From: UBA5859 sp041940025
GTDB taxonomy: Bacteria > Pseudomonadota > Gammaproteobacteria > UBA5859
Length of the DNA stretch: 64,000 nt
Direction: 5' to 3'
Assembly (NCBI GenBank): GCA_041940025.1
Contig: JBGTSY010000006.1
Coordinates: 1 to 64,000, forward strand
Part shown: one piece after another, positions 46,079 through 54,059 of the stretch
Numbering within the stretch: position 1 is the first letter of the stretch
Layout: the number at the start of each line of letters is the position of its first letter
Program-made: the position numbers and the translations under genes
Notes under the pieces: generated by a model
What the model was told of the DNA's origin: nothing
The model's database searches: none
Seen by the model: the letters and a program-made list of their open reading frames with translations, nothing else

Positions 46079-47398
46079 GTGATGAACAGAAGAGACTTTT
46101 TAAAACTAGCCGCTTCCACCGGCATGTTAGTGACTGCTCCAGCCGCTCTCTATCGCACCACTCAAGCAGCACCGGCCAGTGATCAGCTCTTTGTATTTGT
46201 GCATGCGGGTGGGGGTTGGGATCCCACCAGCCTTTGTGATCCCAAAGGCAATGCGGCGCGTGCAGATGGCCGGGGTCCGGTAAATCACTATTTTACCAAT
46301 CAAATTGTACAGCTAGCCGGTAGCGCCATACGGTATGCGCCCTTCCCTGACGCTACTTTAACCACCAGTACCTTACGTACGGATATGCCGCTCATTAGTT
46401 TTGACGACTTCTTTACCAAGTATGGCTCTGAGTTATTGGTAATCAATGGCATCGATACCCAGACCAACAGCCATTCCACCGGGACTCGATTCGTATGGAG
46501 CGGTATTCTGGAAAATATGAACCAGCCTGCTTTTGCTGCTTTGTATGCAGGTATCTCTGCACCCACTTTACCCATGGCATTTTTAAGCAATGGCGGTTAC
46601 GACGTCACCGCTTCGTTGGTCGCGCCCACCAGAGCAGGCGGCGCAAGTGGGTTTCAAGATTTAGCTTTCCCGAATCTCATTAATCCCGATTCCAGTGACA
46701 GTACCTTTTTGGCAGATGCAGATTATCAACTTGTCCGGCAAGCGAAAGCGGCGCGATTGCAACGTTTAATCGACAGTCAGACCCTGCCACAAGTGAGAGA
46801 CAAGATGGGTCAGCTTCAGGTCGTGAGCATGGGGGACAATAACCTCGACACCTTAGTGCAGCAGTTACCTGAGGGCGGTCTGTCCAGTGGATTGAAAGGT
46901 CAGGCAGAGATGGCGGCCGCAGCATTTAGCGCTGGATTGGCAGTCACCGCGAACCTAACGGCAGACAGTGGGTTCGATACCCATGGCGATCACGATCGCA
47001 ATCAAACGAACTCATTGGCGAGACTCATTGATGGCGTGGATCATCTAATGAATGAATTAGAAAGACAGGGTTTGTTAGATATCACGACCGTATTGGTGGG
47101 ATCAGACTTTGGCCGCACGCCTTACTACAACTCTGGTGACGGTAAAGATCACTGGAATGTCACCAGCATCTTGGCGATGGGTAAGGGCATCAGTGGCAAT
47201 CGAGTGATAGGTGCCACCGATGAAAATTTTGAAGCCCTTGCGTTAAATGCAGAAACCTTGCAACCAGACGCAAACGGTATCTTTATCACACCCGGACATA
47301 TTCATGCTGCGCTGCGGCGTTTAGCGGGAATCGAAAATAACAGCACGACACAAGATTTCCCTCTAGAAGAAGAATTTATCAATCTCTTTTCAGTTTAA
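46079..47398 (+). CDS. DUF1501 family protein, Tat-exported
   Basis: A 439-residue protein of the DUF1501/sulfatase-like fold. The twin-arginine signal is MMNRRDFLKLAAS with a hydrophobic segment and a cleavage region TTQAAPA. FVFVHAGGGWDPTSLCDP at the start of the mature part, INGIDTQTNSHSTGTRF, DSGFDTHGDHDRNQ and VGSDFGRTPYYNSGDGKDHW are typical of the family and rich in potential metal ligands. Tat export suggests folding or cofactor loading in the cytoplasm. It begins nine bases after the di-CxxCH gene. The substrate is unknown. Confidence 0.88.
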   Translation: MMNRRDFLKLAASTGMLVTAPAALYRTTQAAPASDQLFVFVHAGGGWDPTSLCDPKGNAARADGRGPVNHYFTNQIVQLAGSAIRYAPFPDATLTTSTLRTDMPLISFDDFFTKYGSELLVINGIDTQTNSHSTGTRFVWSGILENMNQPAFAALYAGISAPTLPMAFLSNGGYDVTASLVAPTRAGGASGFQDLAFPNLINPDSSDSTFLADADYQLVRQAKAARLQRLIDSQTLPQVRDKMGQLQVVSMGDNNLDTLVQQLPEGGLSSGLKGQAEMAAAAFSAGLAVTANLTADSGFDTHGDHDRNQTNSLARLIDGVDHLMNELERQGLLDITTVLVGSDFGRTPYYNSGDGKDHWNVTSILAMGKGISGNRVIGATDENFEALALNAETLQPDANGIFITPGHIHAALRRLAGIENNSTTQDFPLEEEFINLFSV

Positions 47399-47414
47399 GC
47401 GAGGAGGTAAACTG

Positions 47415-47954
47415 ATGACGACTGTGACACCTATTTATCGATTGATGAGAAGAATCATTGGCCCCATGGTGGTTGCCTCTATCTTGTCTGGTCCTGTTAC
47501 CTCGGTCTACGCCGTTTCCACCGGTGAGCCGGCACCTTCCATTATCTTGCCCCATCTGCAATCAACGCAGTTAGTAGATTTGGAACAGTATAAAGGCAAG
47601 GTGGTCTATTTGGATTTCTGGGCGTCTTGGTGTGGCACTTGCCGCATCTCTATGCCGCAGATTGAGCAACTGCATCAAGATCTTAAGTCGAAAGGATTTG
47701 AAGTGGTGGGCATTAATGTGGATCAAGATCCAGAAGATGGCCGAGCCTTTTTGGCAGAGCATCCCGTCAGTTTTGCCACTTTATCTGATCCCAAAGGTGT
47801 GACACCTAAAAAGTTTAAACTCATTGGCATGCCCACCTCCTATTTGATAGATGCACAAGGTATCGTGCGTTTGGTGCACCAAGGATTTCGCCAGGGAGAT
47901 GTGGAACATTTACGCTATGAAATTGAAGAGCTGTTGACAGGAGTGACACAATGA
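47415..47954 (+). CDS. TlpA-like thioredoxin-fold protein
   Basis: A 179-residue periplasmic disulfide/thiol oxidoreductase-like protein. A hydrophobic N-terminal segment (about 12-32) serves as signal, then PAPSIILPHLQSTQLVDLEQYKGKV, the active site WASWCGTCRISMPQ (CxxC about residue 74), VVGINVDQD, and cis-Pro GMPTSYLID. CGTC is an uncommon dipeptide variant for TlpA. Likely reduces cysteines or heme sites of cluster partners, such as the CxxCH protein or the Cys-tailed lipoprotein whose ATG overlaps its stop (ATGA). Confidence 0.9.
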   Translation: MTTVTPIYRLMRRIIGPMVVASILSGPVTSVYAVSTGEPAPSIILPHLQSTQLVDLEQYKGKVVYLDFWASWCGTCRISMPQIEQLHQDLKSKGFEVVGINVDQDPEDGRAFLAEHPVSFATLSDPKGVTPKKFKLIGMPTSYLIDAQGIVRLVHQGFRQGDVEHLRYEIEELLTGVTQ

Positions 47955-48160
47955 CTCGTCTTTCGGTATCTATATTTTTGGCACTGTCGATCACAGGGTG
48001 TAGTCATGTGTCTGCCTGGGAAAGAGGACATTTGGCTAATCCCAATATGCAGTGGACCACCGATCCCATGCAGCAAACTTTGAAATCTCATATTCATTTT
48101 AGTAAAGAGGCCTCAAGCGGTGATGCTGCCTTGGGGGGAGGAGGGTGCGGGTGTAACTGA
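47951..48160 (+). CDS. DUF4266 lipoprotein with GGGGCGCN C-terminus
   Basis: A 69-residue lipoprotein (lipobox ITGC, Cys about 17). The mature part, VSAWERGHLANPNM, matches the conserved WERG.LA.P.M core of DUF4266, followed by DPMQQTL and HIHFSKEASSG. The C-terminus is LGGGGCGCN. The invariant glycine-rich, two-cysteine tail resembles a modified or metal-binding C-terminal peptide. It overlaps the thioredoxin gene by four bases and precedes DUF3570 by 43, a recurring neighbourhood for these families. Confidence 0.88.
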   Translation: MTRLSVSIFLALSITGCSHVSAWERGHLANPNMQWTTDPMQQTLKSHIHFSKEASSGDAALGGGGCGCN

Positions 48161-48203
48161 ATCACAACTCTAATTATAAAGTATCCGACTAACAAGGTGT
48201 CCC

Positions 48204-49373
48204 ATGACTCAATCCCATCATAATAAATCGAAAAAACTGACATCGCTCGCGGCTGCTGCATTGGCATTACCCGGTATGTTGCCCCCTGTAGTCGCGGAGA
48301 CCATGCCCACAGAAACCTCCATTAGCTATCGCCATACGCACTATCAGGAGGACGACATTTCCGCTGATCTCACCGCCGACGGAGTACATAGTTCGCGCTA
48401 CGATATTAATGTGGATCAATTTAGTCTGCTCAAACCCTTTGCACGGGACTACACCTTATCTTTGAATCTATTAAAAGAATCAATGACTGGCGCCTCGCCT
48501 TATGGGAACTCACTAGGTGCGGATGGAGATCCCAAACTCAATATGAGTGGTGCCAGTATTGATGAATCCCGAACTGATCTCAGTAGCAAAATCACAAAAT
48601 ATCTAGGTCAGGATACCAGATCTGTGTCGTTAGGTATCTCTACCGAACACGATTATCAAGCGGTGTTTGTGGGGGCTGAGTTTTCAAAATTAATGAATCA
48701 ACAACAGTCCACTTTAAGCGCGGGTGTGGAATTTTCCACGGATACTCTTGAGCCTACACCACAACAGGGATTCGTGCGTATCGATGAAGAATCGAAATCG
48801 GGTTTTAACGGTTATGTCGGTTGGAGTCAGATCATCAATCAGAAAACTCAATGGCAAACCAGTGTGTCGCTGGGTTTTTTGGATGGCTATTTATCCGATC
48901 CTTACAAGACTTTCGATGTGCGTCCAGATAGCCGTCTTCAGGTGGCATGGAGCAATCGATTGCGGAGATTTTTTGAACGTTTTAATGCCAGCGGCCATTT
49001 GGATTATCGACTCTATACCGATGATTGGGGCATCGTGAGCCATACTGTCAAAGTGGCATGGTATCAGCAAATGGATGCGCAGGTGACTGTGGTTCCTAAC
49101 GTGCGTTATTACAGCCAAAGTCAGGCAGATTTTTATTATGCCATAGATAACAGTTTACGTACCGGCGAGCAATCCAGTGACTATCGTCTGTCGCCTTACG
49201 GCGCTCTTACTGCGGGTGTGCAATTGATCGCCAGATTTGGCCAGTGGCGCACCTATCTCAGCGTGGATCGCTATGACGCCAGCGCAGACTACGCCTTGGG
49301 ACAAGTGAATACGGAAAACCCAGGGTTAGTGGATTTTCTCTATTTTACTTTTGGTTTTGATTATTCATTCTAA
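48204..49373 (+). CDS. DUF3570 family outer-membrane beta-barrel-like protein
   Basis: A 389-residue exported protein with an N-terminal signal (LTSLAAAALALPGMLPPVVA). The rest alternates short amphipathic strands ending in aromatic residues (terminal FTFGFDYSF), typical of outer-membrane barrels. Two short motifs, ESMTGASPYG (about residues 92-101) and LNMSGASID (about 112-120), stand out. Usual partners are DUF4266, a thioredoxin and ApbE, all present upstream. Biochemical role unknown. Confidence 0.87.
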   Translation: MTQSHHNKSKKLTSLAAAALALPGMLPPVVAETMPTETSISYRHTHYQEDDISADLTADGVHSSRYDINVDQFSLLKPFARDYTLSLNLLKESMTGASPYGNSLGADGDPKLNMSGASIDESRTDLSSKITKYLGQDTRSVSLGISTEHDYQAVFVGAEFSKLMNQQQSTLSAGVEFSTDTLEPTPQQGFVRIDEESKSGFNGYVGWSQIINQKTQWQTSVSLGFLDGYLSDPYKTFDVRPDSRLQVAWSNRLRRFFERFNASGHLDYRLYTDDWGIVSHTVKVAWYQQMDAQVTVVPNVRYYSQSQADFYYAIDNSLRTGEQSSDYRLSPYGALTAGVQLIARFGQWRTYLSVDRYDASADYALGQVNTENPGLVDFLYFTFGFDYSF

Positions 49374-49449
49374 ATGGTGATGATTTTTAACTTGTAGCAG
49401 GATAAGGTATCCTTCATGATGTGAAGTCAAAACTATAAAAGTAATCATC

Positions 49450-49944
49450 ATGATATATCCTGCTTATTGGCCAGACTATACTGTCGTCTATTTAGTTCTC
49501 GGTGGGGGGGCACTCTTTATTTTCTTGTTGCTAGTGCTTACTGCCAAGCGATTTTCTATTGTTTTAAAAGCCATCGCTTTGCTCATGGTTTCGTTGGTGG
49601 GCGTGGTTTTGGCACCCTTTTCCACACGGAGTTACGAGATCACTGACGACAAACTCATTATCCATCGACTTGGTCTGGCACGGGAAATCAAACGTGTAGA
49701 CATAGTGGACACTCAGGTTTCGCCCAACGCCATGGATCGATCAGAGCGATTGTGGCGGCTCAGTGACATCCTTCGATTACAAGTCCATTTTCGCAACAGT
49801 TACCTGGGTGAATATCAGGCTTATCTCTCTTGGCCCACCAATCTAGTGGTCATTCGTGGGATCGACTTTGTTTATGTGGTGAGCCCCGTCGCAGCAGATT
49901 CCTTTGCGCGAGATCTCATGTTACCCGCTTGGCGTGAAGGATAG
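49450..49944 (+). CDS. membrane protein with bacterial PH-like domain
   Basis: A 164-residue protein with two N-terminal transmembrane helices (about 10-31 and 38-57) followed by a beta-rich domain (STRSYEITDDKLIIHRLG, REIKRVDIVDT, GIDFVYVVSPVAADSF) typical of bacterial PH/YdbT-like membrane proteins. It follows DUF3570 on the same strand after 76 bases, where AGGATA-AGG-TATCCT could form a small hairpin. Specific role unknown. Confidence 0.65.
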   Translation: MIYPAYWPDYTVVYLVLGGGALFIFLLLVLTAKRFSIVLKAIALLMVSLVGVVLAPFSTRSYEITDDKLIIHRLGLAREIKRVDIVDTQVSPNAMDRSERLWRLSDILRLQVHFRNSYLGEYQAYLSWPTNLVVIRGIDFVYVVSPVAADSFARDLMLPAWREG

Positions 49945-49972
49945 GATGGCTTTTAGCACCACGCGAAATTGT

Positions 49973-50566
49973 TCAAAGTATTTTAGCCACGCTATCGAAC
50001 TCCAGTCTCGGGGCTCGTGGATAAGTTTTATCCGCCACACCATACCCCAGATTACATAAAAAGTTGGATTTAATCTGAGTGCCTGAAAAATAGACCTTAT
50101 CCAACGCCTCGTTGTCGAATCCAGACATGGGGCCGCAATCCAAGCCCAAACTGCGCGCCGCGATAATCAGGTAGGCTCCCTGCAAGCTGCTGTTGCGAAA
50201 AGCGGTAATATCAGCGGCGGTTGGATCATTGGCAAATCTTTCCCGCGCAGTGGTGGAGCGAGGAAACAACAAGGGAAAATGTTCGTAAAACTGATGATCG
50301 CTGGCGACGATAGCGGTCACAGGCGCACTCATGGTTTTTTCCACATTACCCGCACTGAGTAATGGTTTCAGTTGTTCCTTTGCTTGCGGACTGCGAACAA
50401 ACACCAACCGCATGGGGCTACAGTTCATACTGGTGGGACCCCATTTACAGAGATCATAAAGCTGTTTGAGCAACTCGTCGCACACCTCTTTATCTTGCCA
50501 GTGGCTATGGGTACGGGCATCTACAAAAAGTTGGTTTAAGGCGTTCGGATCAAGCGGTGCATTCAT
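49973..50566 (-). CDS. rutE: nitroreductase family, RutE-type
   Basis: A 197-residue flavin-dependent reductase. It aligns along its whole length with E. coli RutE (malonic semialdehyde reductase): LFVDARTHSHWQDKEV, LYDLCKWGPTSMNCSP, ETMSAPVTAIVASD-like KTMSAPVTAIVASD, FRNSSLQGAYLIIAARSLGLDCGPMSGFD and LGYGVADKTYPRAPRL. No other rut genes are present, so it may reduce other aldehydes or quinones. It lies downstream of the pirin gene on the same strand and may be co-transcribed with it. Confidence 0.85.
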   Translation of the reverse strand: MNAPLDPNALNQLFVDARTHSHWQDKEVCDELLKQLYDLCKWGPTSMNCSPMRLVFVRSPQAKEQLKPLLSAGNVEKTMSAPVTAIVASDHQFYEHFPLLFPRSTTARERFANDPTAADITAFRNSSLQGAYLIIAARSLGLDCGPMSGFDNEALDKVYFSGTQIKSNFLCNLGYGVADKTYPRAPRLEFDSVAKIL

Positions 50567-50596
50567 TTACTTTTCCTTCTGAAATTGAATCAATTT

Positions 50597-51295
50597 TTAT
50601 AAGTGTGATTTGTCTTGTGCCAAGTCGAAAAAAATAAAATCTGCCTTTTTGCTCGCGCCCATCTGTAACTCGGTGGCACCGTGCAGGGTAAGCCCATCAC
50701 CTGTACTAAGGTGATGTGCATTCACTTCTAACTCACCTGTGACCAGATGTAGATAACCGGTGCGGTCGTTGGCCAATGAAACGGTTGGCAACTGTGATTC
50801 GAGTAATTGCCCGTGATAAATACGGACATCTTGGCGAATAAACATGGCCCTTGCATCATCGGCTGCGGCAATGAGCTGCCAGGCATCCTCATTGCGATCA
50901 AGCTGTTGATAACCGGGTACGGTTTCTTGTTCATTGGGCACAATCCAGATCTGCATAAAGTGCAATGGATCACTGTGAGAAGCATTATATTCACTATGGG
51001 TGACGCCACGGCCAGCACTCATTAGTTGAAATTGCCCAGCGCTGAGTTGTTGGCGATGATTCATACTGTCTTTGTGTTCAAGGGTGCCGGCTACCACATA
51101 GGTGAGGATTTCCATGTTGCGATGGCTATGGGTGGCAAATCCTTGTCCGGGTTGTACCCGATCTTCATTTATCACCCGCAGATGGGACACACCCATGTGA
51201 CGGGGATCATAATAAGAGCCAAACGAAAAGGTGTGTTGGCTATTGAGCCATCCCATGTTCACTGCTCCTCGACTTGTTGCCCGACGAAGGTGCAT
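50597..51295 (-). CDS. pirin family protein (YhaK-like)
   Basis: A bicupin protein of about 232 residues. HTFSFGSYYDPRHMGVSHLRVINEDRV, FATHSHRNMEILTYVVAGTLEHKDSMNH and LMSAGRGVTHSEYN match the pirin/YhaK family; metal ligands in this family are the two His of HSHR plus His and Glu/Gln later (HFMQIWIVP here). The start at 51295 has GGAG well placed upstream; a start ten codons earlier lacks one. Some members have quercetinase activity. Divergent from a LysR regulator. Confidence 0.87.
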   Translation of the reverse strand: MHLRRATSRGAVNMGWLNSQHTFSFGSYYDPRHMGVSHLRVINEDRVQPGQGFATHSHRNMEILTYVVAGTLEHKDSMNHRQQLSAGQFQLMSAGRGVTHSEYNASHSDPLHFMQIWIVPNEQETVPGYQQLDRNEDAWQLIAAADDARAMFIRQDVRIYHGQLLESQLPTVSLANDRTGYLHLVTGELEVNAHHLSTGDGLTLHGATELQMGASKKADFIFFDLAQDKSHL

Positions 51296-51376
51296 TGTGG
51301 GTCTCCTTTCCGTCAATTTGTTCATACTCTACGGCATTGCTTTTTAGGGAAAAAGCGAAATAATTAGACCATTCCG

Positions 51377-51405
51377 TTCAAAAATATTGAACTATTGCTG
51401 GTTCA
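51377..51405. promoter_or_regulatory. LysR-type operator in the pirin/LysR divergent region
   Basis: TTCAA-AAATA-TTGAA (51377-51391) is a perfect T-N11-A inverted repeat of the LysR type, and an overlapping TGAAC-N8-GTTCA repeat (51388-51405) follows. It lies between the pirin start and the lysR start, where the divergently encoded regulator would be expected to bind and control both directions. Confidence 0.6.
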
Positions 51406-51448
51406 GTGATCACTATAAAGCCAGTGTGTTTCACCTAAGGGGTAGGGA

Positions 51449-52330
51449 ATGAACTTAAGTCATGTGAGTTTAGATGCTTTTCGAGTCATAGATGCCATTG
51501 AAAGAAGGGGTACCTTCGCTGGCGCTGCCGAAGAGTTGCACCGTGTCACCTCAGCGATCTCTTATACGGTGCAGAAATTAGAGCAAGAAATAGGCTTCGC
51601 CATTTTTGACCGCAGCGGCAAGCGGGCGCGGTTTACTCAGGCGGGGCAGTTACTTTTACAAAGTGGCAGACAAATCCTCGCAGCTACTGAGGCCTCAATA
51701 GAAGAGGCGAGTGCGGTGGCCAGTGGCTGGGAATCAAAACTGACAATTGCATTGGATGCCATCTATCCAGTGAAAAAATTATTACCCTGGGTCAATAGTT
51801 TTTATCACCTACAGGCCAGCACCCAGATAGTGATTCGTTCTGAAGTGCTGGCCGGGTTATGGGAGGCGTTTGAATCAGAGCGCGTGGATATTGCTATTGG
51901 CCCTGCGTTTATTCAGTTGGGCTCGGACGTCAAGACCATCGAGTACGAAGAGATGAATTTTATCTATGTGGCTGCCCCCAATCATGCCGTGTTTCAACAG
52001 GCGCCTAACTCACGGGATGAGTTGACACAGCATCGCATTATCGTCGTAGCGGACAGTGCCCGGCATCGCGCGCCATTAACCTTTCGTGTGGGTAGAACAC
52101 AACCCACATTGACCGTGACCAATTTCGAAGCCAAATGTGATGCATTGGTAGCGGGCTTGGGTGTGGGCTCATTGCCTGAAGACTATGCATTGCCACTAAT
52201 CACTCAAAACAAACTAAAACAGATTGCGTCTATGCCCAAAGAGCCCGCACAAAAGGTGATCATCGCATGGCGGGAGGGAGGTCAAGCGAAGCAGTGGTTT
52301 GTAGAGAGGCTGAGCGGAGATCTAAATTGA
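51449..52330 (+). CDS. LysR family transcriptional regulator
   Basis: A 293-residue protein with an N-terminal winged helix (LDAFRVIDAIERRGTFAGAAEELHRVTSAISYTVQKLEQEIG) and a periplasmic-binding-like effector domain with GLGVGSLPEDYA. GGGGTAGGGA precedes the ATG. Divergent transcription from the pirin and rutE-like genes, with a symmetric box between them, suggests it controls them. The inducer is unknown. Confidence 0.92.
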   Translation: MNLSHVSLDAFRVIDAIERRGTFAGAAEELHRVTSAISYTVQKLEQEIGFAIFDRSGKRARFTQAGQLLLQSGRQILAATEASIEEASAVASGWESKLTIALDAIYPVKKLLPWVNSFYHLQASTQIVIRSEVLAGLWEAFESERVDIAIGPAFIQLGSDVKTIEYEEMNFIYVAAPNHAVFQQAPNSRDELTQHRIIVVADSARHRAPLTFRVGRTQPTLTVTNFEAKCDALVAGLGVGSLPEDYALPLITQNKLKQIASMPKEPAQKVIIAWREGGQAKQWFVERLSGDLN

Positions 52331-52522
52331 CTATTAAGTTGGGCCGTCACTATCGCTAATGTGCTTTGGCCAGTTGGTTGAATTTAAAGTCATCCAGTAG
52401 AAGATGACATAAATTTAAATACCATGAAAATACGCTATTCACTGATAATGGGTATCGGCCTTACATGAGACATGACTGACGGTCCAGCTATACTCTTCAA
52501 AGCACAACTAAAAAGATGTGCA

Positions 52523-52681
52523 ATGGCGAAAACGTGCCGCATAGCATACGCAGGCGCGTTGTATCACCTCACAACTCGGGGTCATGCAAAGGGAGACCTA
52601 TATCTTCGCGATAGTAGACGTGGATGGGTTTCACTCTTTGCCACTTGCTGCCGTCACTACCGCTGGTGTTTTTATGACTAG
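52523..52681 (+). pseudogene. N-terminal fragment of a REP-associated tyrosine transposase
   Basis: From ATG 52523 the frame encodes the typical Y1-transposase start (RIAYAGALYHLTTRGHAKGDLYLRDS) up to HYRWCFYD, then stops. The expected HxH metal motif (MPNHYHL) and the region to the catalytic Tyr are missing. The C-terminal half reappears at 54060 beyond an IS element. About 65 bases of unassigned sequence lie between this fragment and the IS end. Confidence 0.8.
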
Positions 52682-52783
52682 TGACTGATGATAGAGTGAA
52701 GAATTCTTTCTTTGGTGAAAGGCAAGGCTTGGCGCTGACTGCTCTTGACCTGCCCCGCATGATGGTACCAGTCCCAGAGTTAG

Positions 52784-53674
52784 TCACTGGTTTGGTTTCA
52801 ATGCGTTAGCCACCATGTGTGGTGACTGAAGCGTAGCGTAAGGCATCACACATGGCTTTGGCAAGATACTTTGCACCCCAAGGGCAGATTCTGGTGCAGG
52901 AGGCCTATATCCAAGCGAACTATGCGGCCTTTTGGTATTGTAATGTACCCGCCAACGCTCGATCAGAACCTGCGCTTCATGCAACGTATCGAACAGATCA
53001 CGGTCTAATAATTCATCTCTGAGCTTGCCGTTAAAGCTCTCGTTATAGCCGTTTTCCCACGGGCTACCTGGTTCGATATAAGTCGGCTTCACCTCCATTT
53101 TGCCAAGCCATTCCCTGACTGCGATGGCTGTGAATTCTGCGCCGTTATCGCTGCGGATATGATCAGGCATCCCGCGATCAATAAACAGGTTTTCAAGCGC
53201 TTCGAGAACATCGCCGCTCTTGAGCTTACGCTTTGTTACAATCGCCAGACATTCCCGTGTGTATTCATCAATTACTGTGAGCATTCTAAAAGCCCGCCCG
53301 TCTTTCGTGCGATCATGCACAAAATCATATGCCCAGACATGGTTTTTCCAGCTTGGGCGCAGCCGAATGCAAGAGCCGTCATTCAGCCAAAGCCTGCCAC
53401 GTTTTGGTTGTTTCATTGGAACCTTAAGCCCTTCACGCCGCCAGATACGCCATACGCGTTTGTGATTAACTTCCCAACCTTCCGCCTGAAGAAGTGCCGT
53501 GATACGGCGATAGCCATAGCGACCATACTCACTGGCAAGCCTTATGATGGCCTCGGTCAGTGCATCTTCATCGTCACGTCTGATGGGAGCGCGCCTTTGC
53601 GTAGAGCGCGGCTGTTTGATCACCGCGCAAGCCCGGCGCTGCGACACGCCGAGCTTTTCTACTACACGGTCCAC
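52784..53674 (-). CDS. IS3-family transposase OrfB (DDE integrase domain)
   Basis: A 296-residue catalytic subunit. HTH_21-like GYRRITALLQAEGWEVNHKRV is followed by the rve domain with the DDE triad: YDFVHD, IRSDNGAEF and the Glu in NGYNESFNGKLRDE. It is normally made as an OrfAB fusion by -1 frameshifting; the open frame continues upstream of the GTG start into the end of orfA (LSPSARRAS). Confidence 0.92.
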   Translation of the reverse strand: MDRVVEKLGVSQRRACAVIKQPRSTQRRAPIRRDDEDALTEAIIRLASEYGRYGYRRITALLQAEGWEVNHKRVWRIWRREGLKVPMKQPKRGRLWLNDGSCIRLRPSWKNHVWAYDFVHDRTKDGRAFRMLTVIDEYTRECLAIVTKRKLKSGDVLEALENLFIDRGMPDHIRSDNGAEFTAIAVREWLGKMEVKPTYIEPGSPWENGYNESFNGKLRDELLDRDLFDTLHEAQVLIERWRVHYNTKRPHSSLGYRPPAPESALGVQSILPKPCVMPYATLQSPHMVANALKPNQ

Positions 53675-53697
53675 GGACGCACGGCGGGCGGAAGGGC

Positions 53698-54000
53698 TTA
53701 ATGCTTTCCCGACAAGGCTTCTTCCAAAATCAGCTTATCCAGCGTCAAGTCCGACACCGCCTTGCGAAGCCGCTGGTTTTCTTTTTCCATTTCCTTGAAA
53801 CGTTTGGCCTGATCGATGTTGATCCCGCCATACTCTTTACGCCAGCGGTAATAGGTCTGCTCCGATATACCGCAACTGCGGATCGCCTGATCAGCAGGCT
53901 GCCCCTTCGCGGTATATATCTCGACCTCGCGTAATATACGGATGATTTCTTCTGTTTTGTATCTCTTTCCTCGGCTCATTACTGTACTTCCTTTCTTCAT
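53698..54000 (-). CDS. IS3-family transposase OrfA
   Basis: A 100-residue helix-turn-helix protein (KRYKTEEIIRILREVE, CGISEQTYYRWRKEYGGI) followed by a leucine-zipper helix (FKEMEKENQRLRKAVSDLTLDKLILEEAL). The likely native start is the Met at residue 8. It binds the IS ends and regulates transposition. The stop lies in the zone where the ribosome is expected to slip into orfB. Confidence 0.9.
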   Translation of the reverse strand: MKKGSTVMSRGKRYKTEEIIRILREVEIYTAKGQPADQAIRSCGISEQTYYRWRKEYGGINIDQAKRFKEMEKENQRLRKAVSDLTLDKLILEEALSGKH

Positions 54001-54059
54001 TCAGTAATAAACCAATTCCTAACTTAAAACATGGACCGATTTTCGGGGGCAAGGTCAAT

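Larger units (their letters stand above)
52746..54057 (-). mobile_element. IS3-family insertion sequence (1312 bases)
   Basis: Bounded by imperfect inverted repeats: TGACCTGCCCCGCAT at the left end and, on the other strand, TGACCTTGCCCCCGAAA at the right, with AGTTAG shared about 34 bases in. It carries orfA and orfB in the minus orientation, overlapping by frameshift as usual for IS3. OrfB resembles the IS407-type group (RRACAVIKQPRSTQRR). No target-site duplication is seen (left flank CTCT, right flank ATGT), which suggests deletion beside the element after insertion. Both genes look intact, so it may still be active. Confidence 0.85.
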
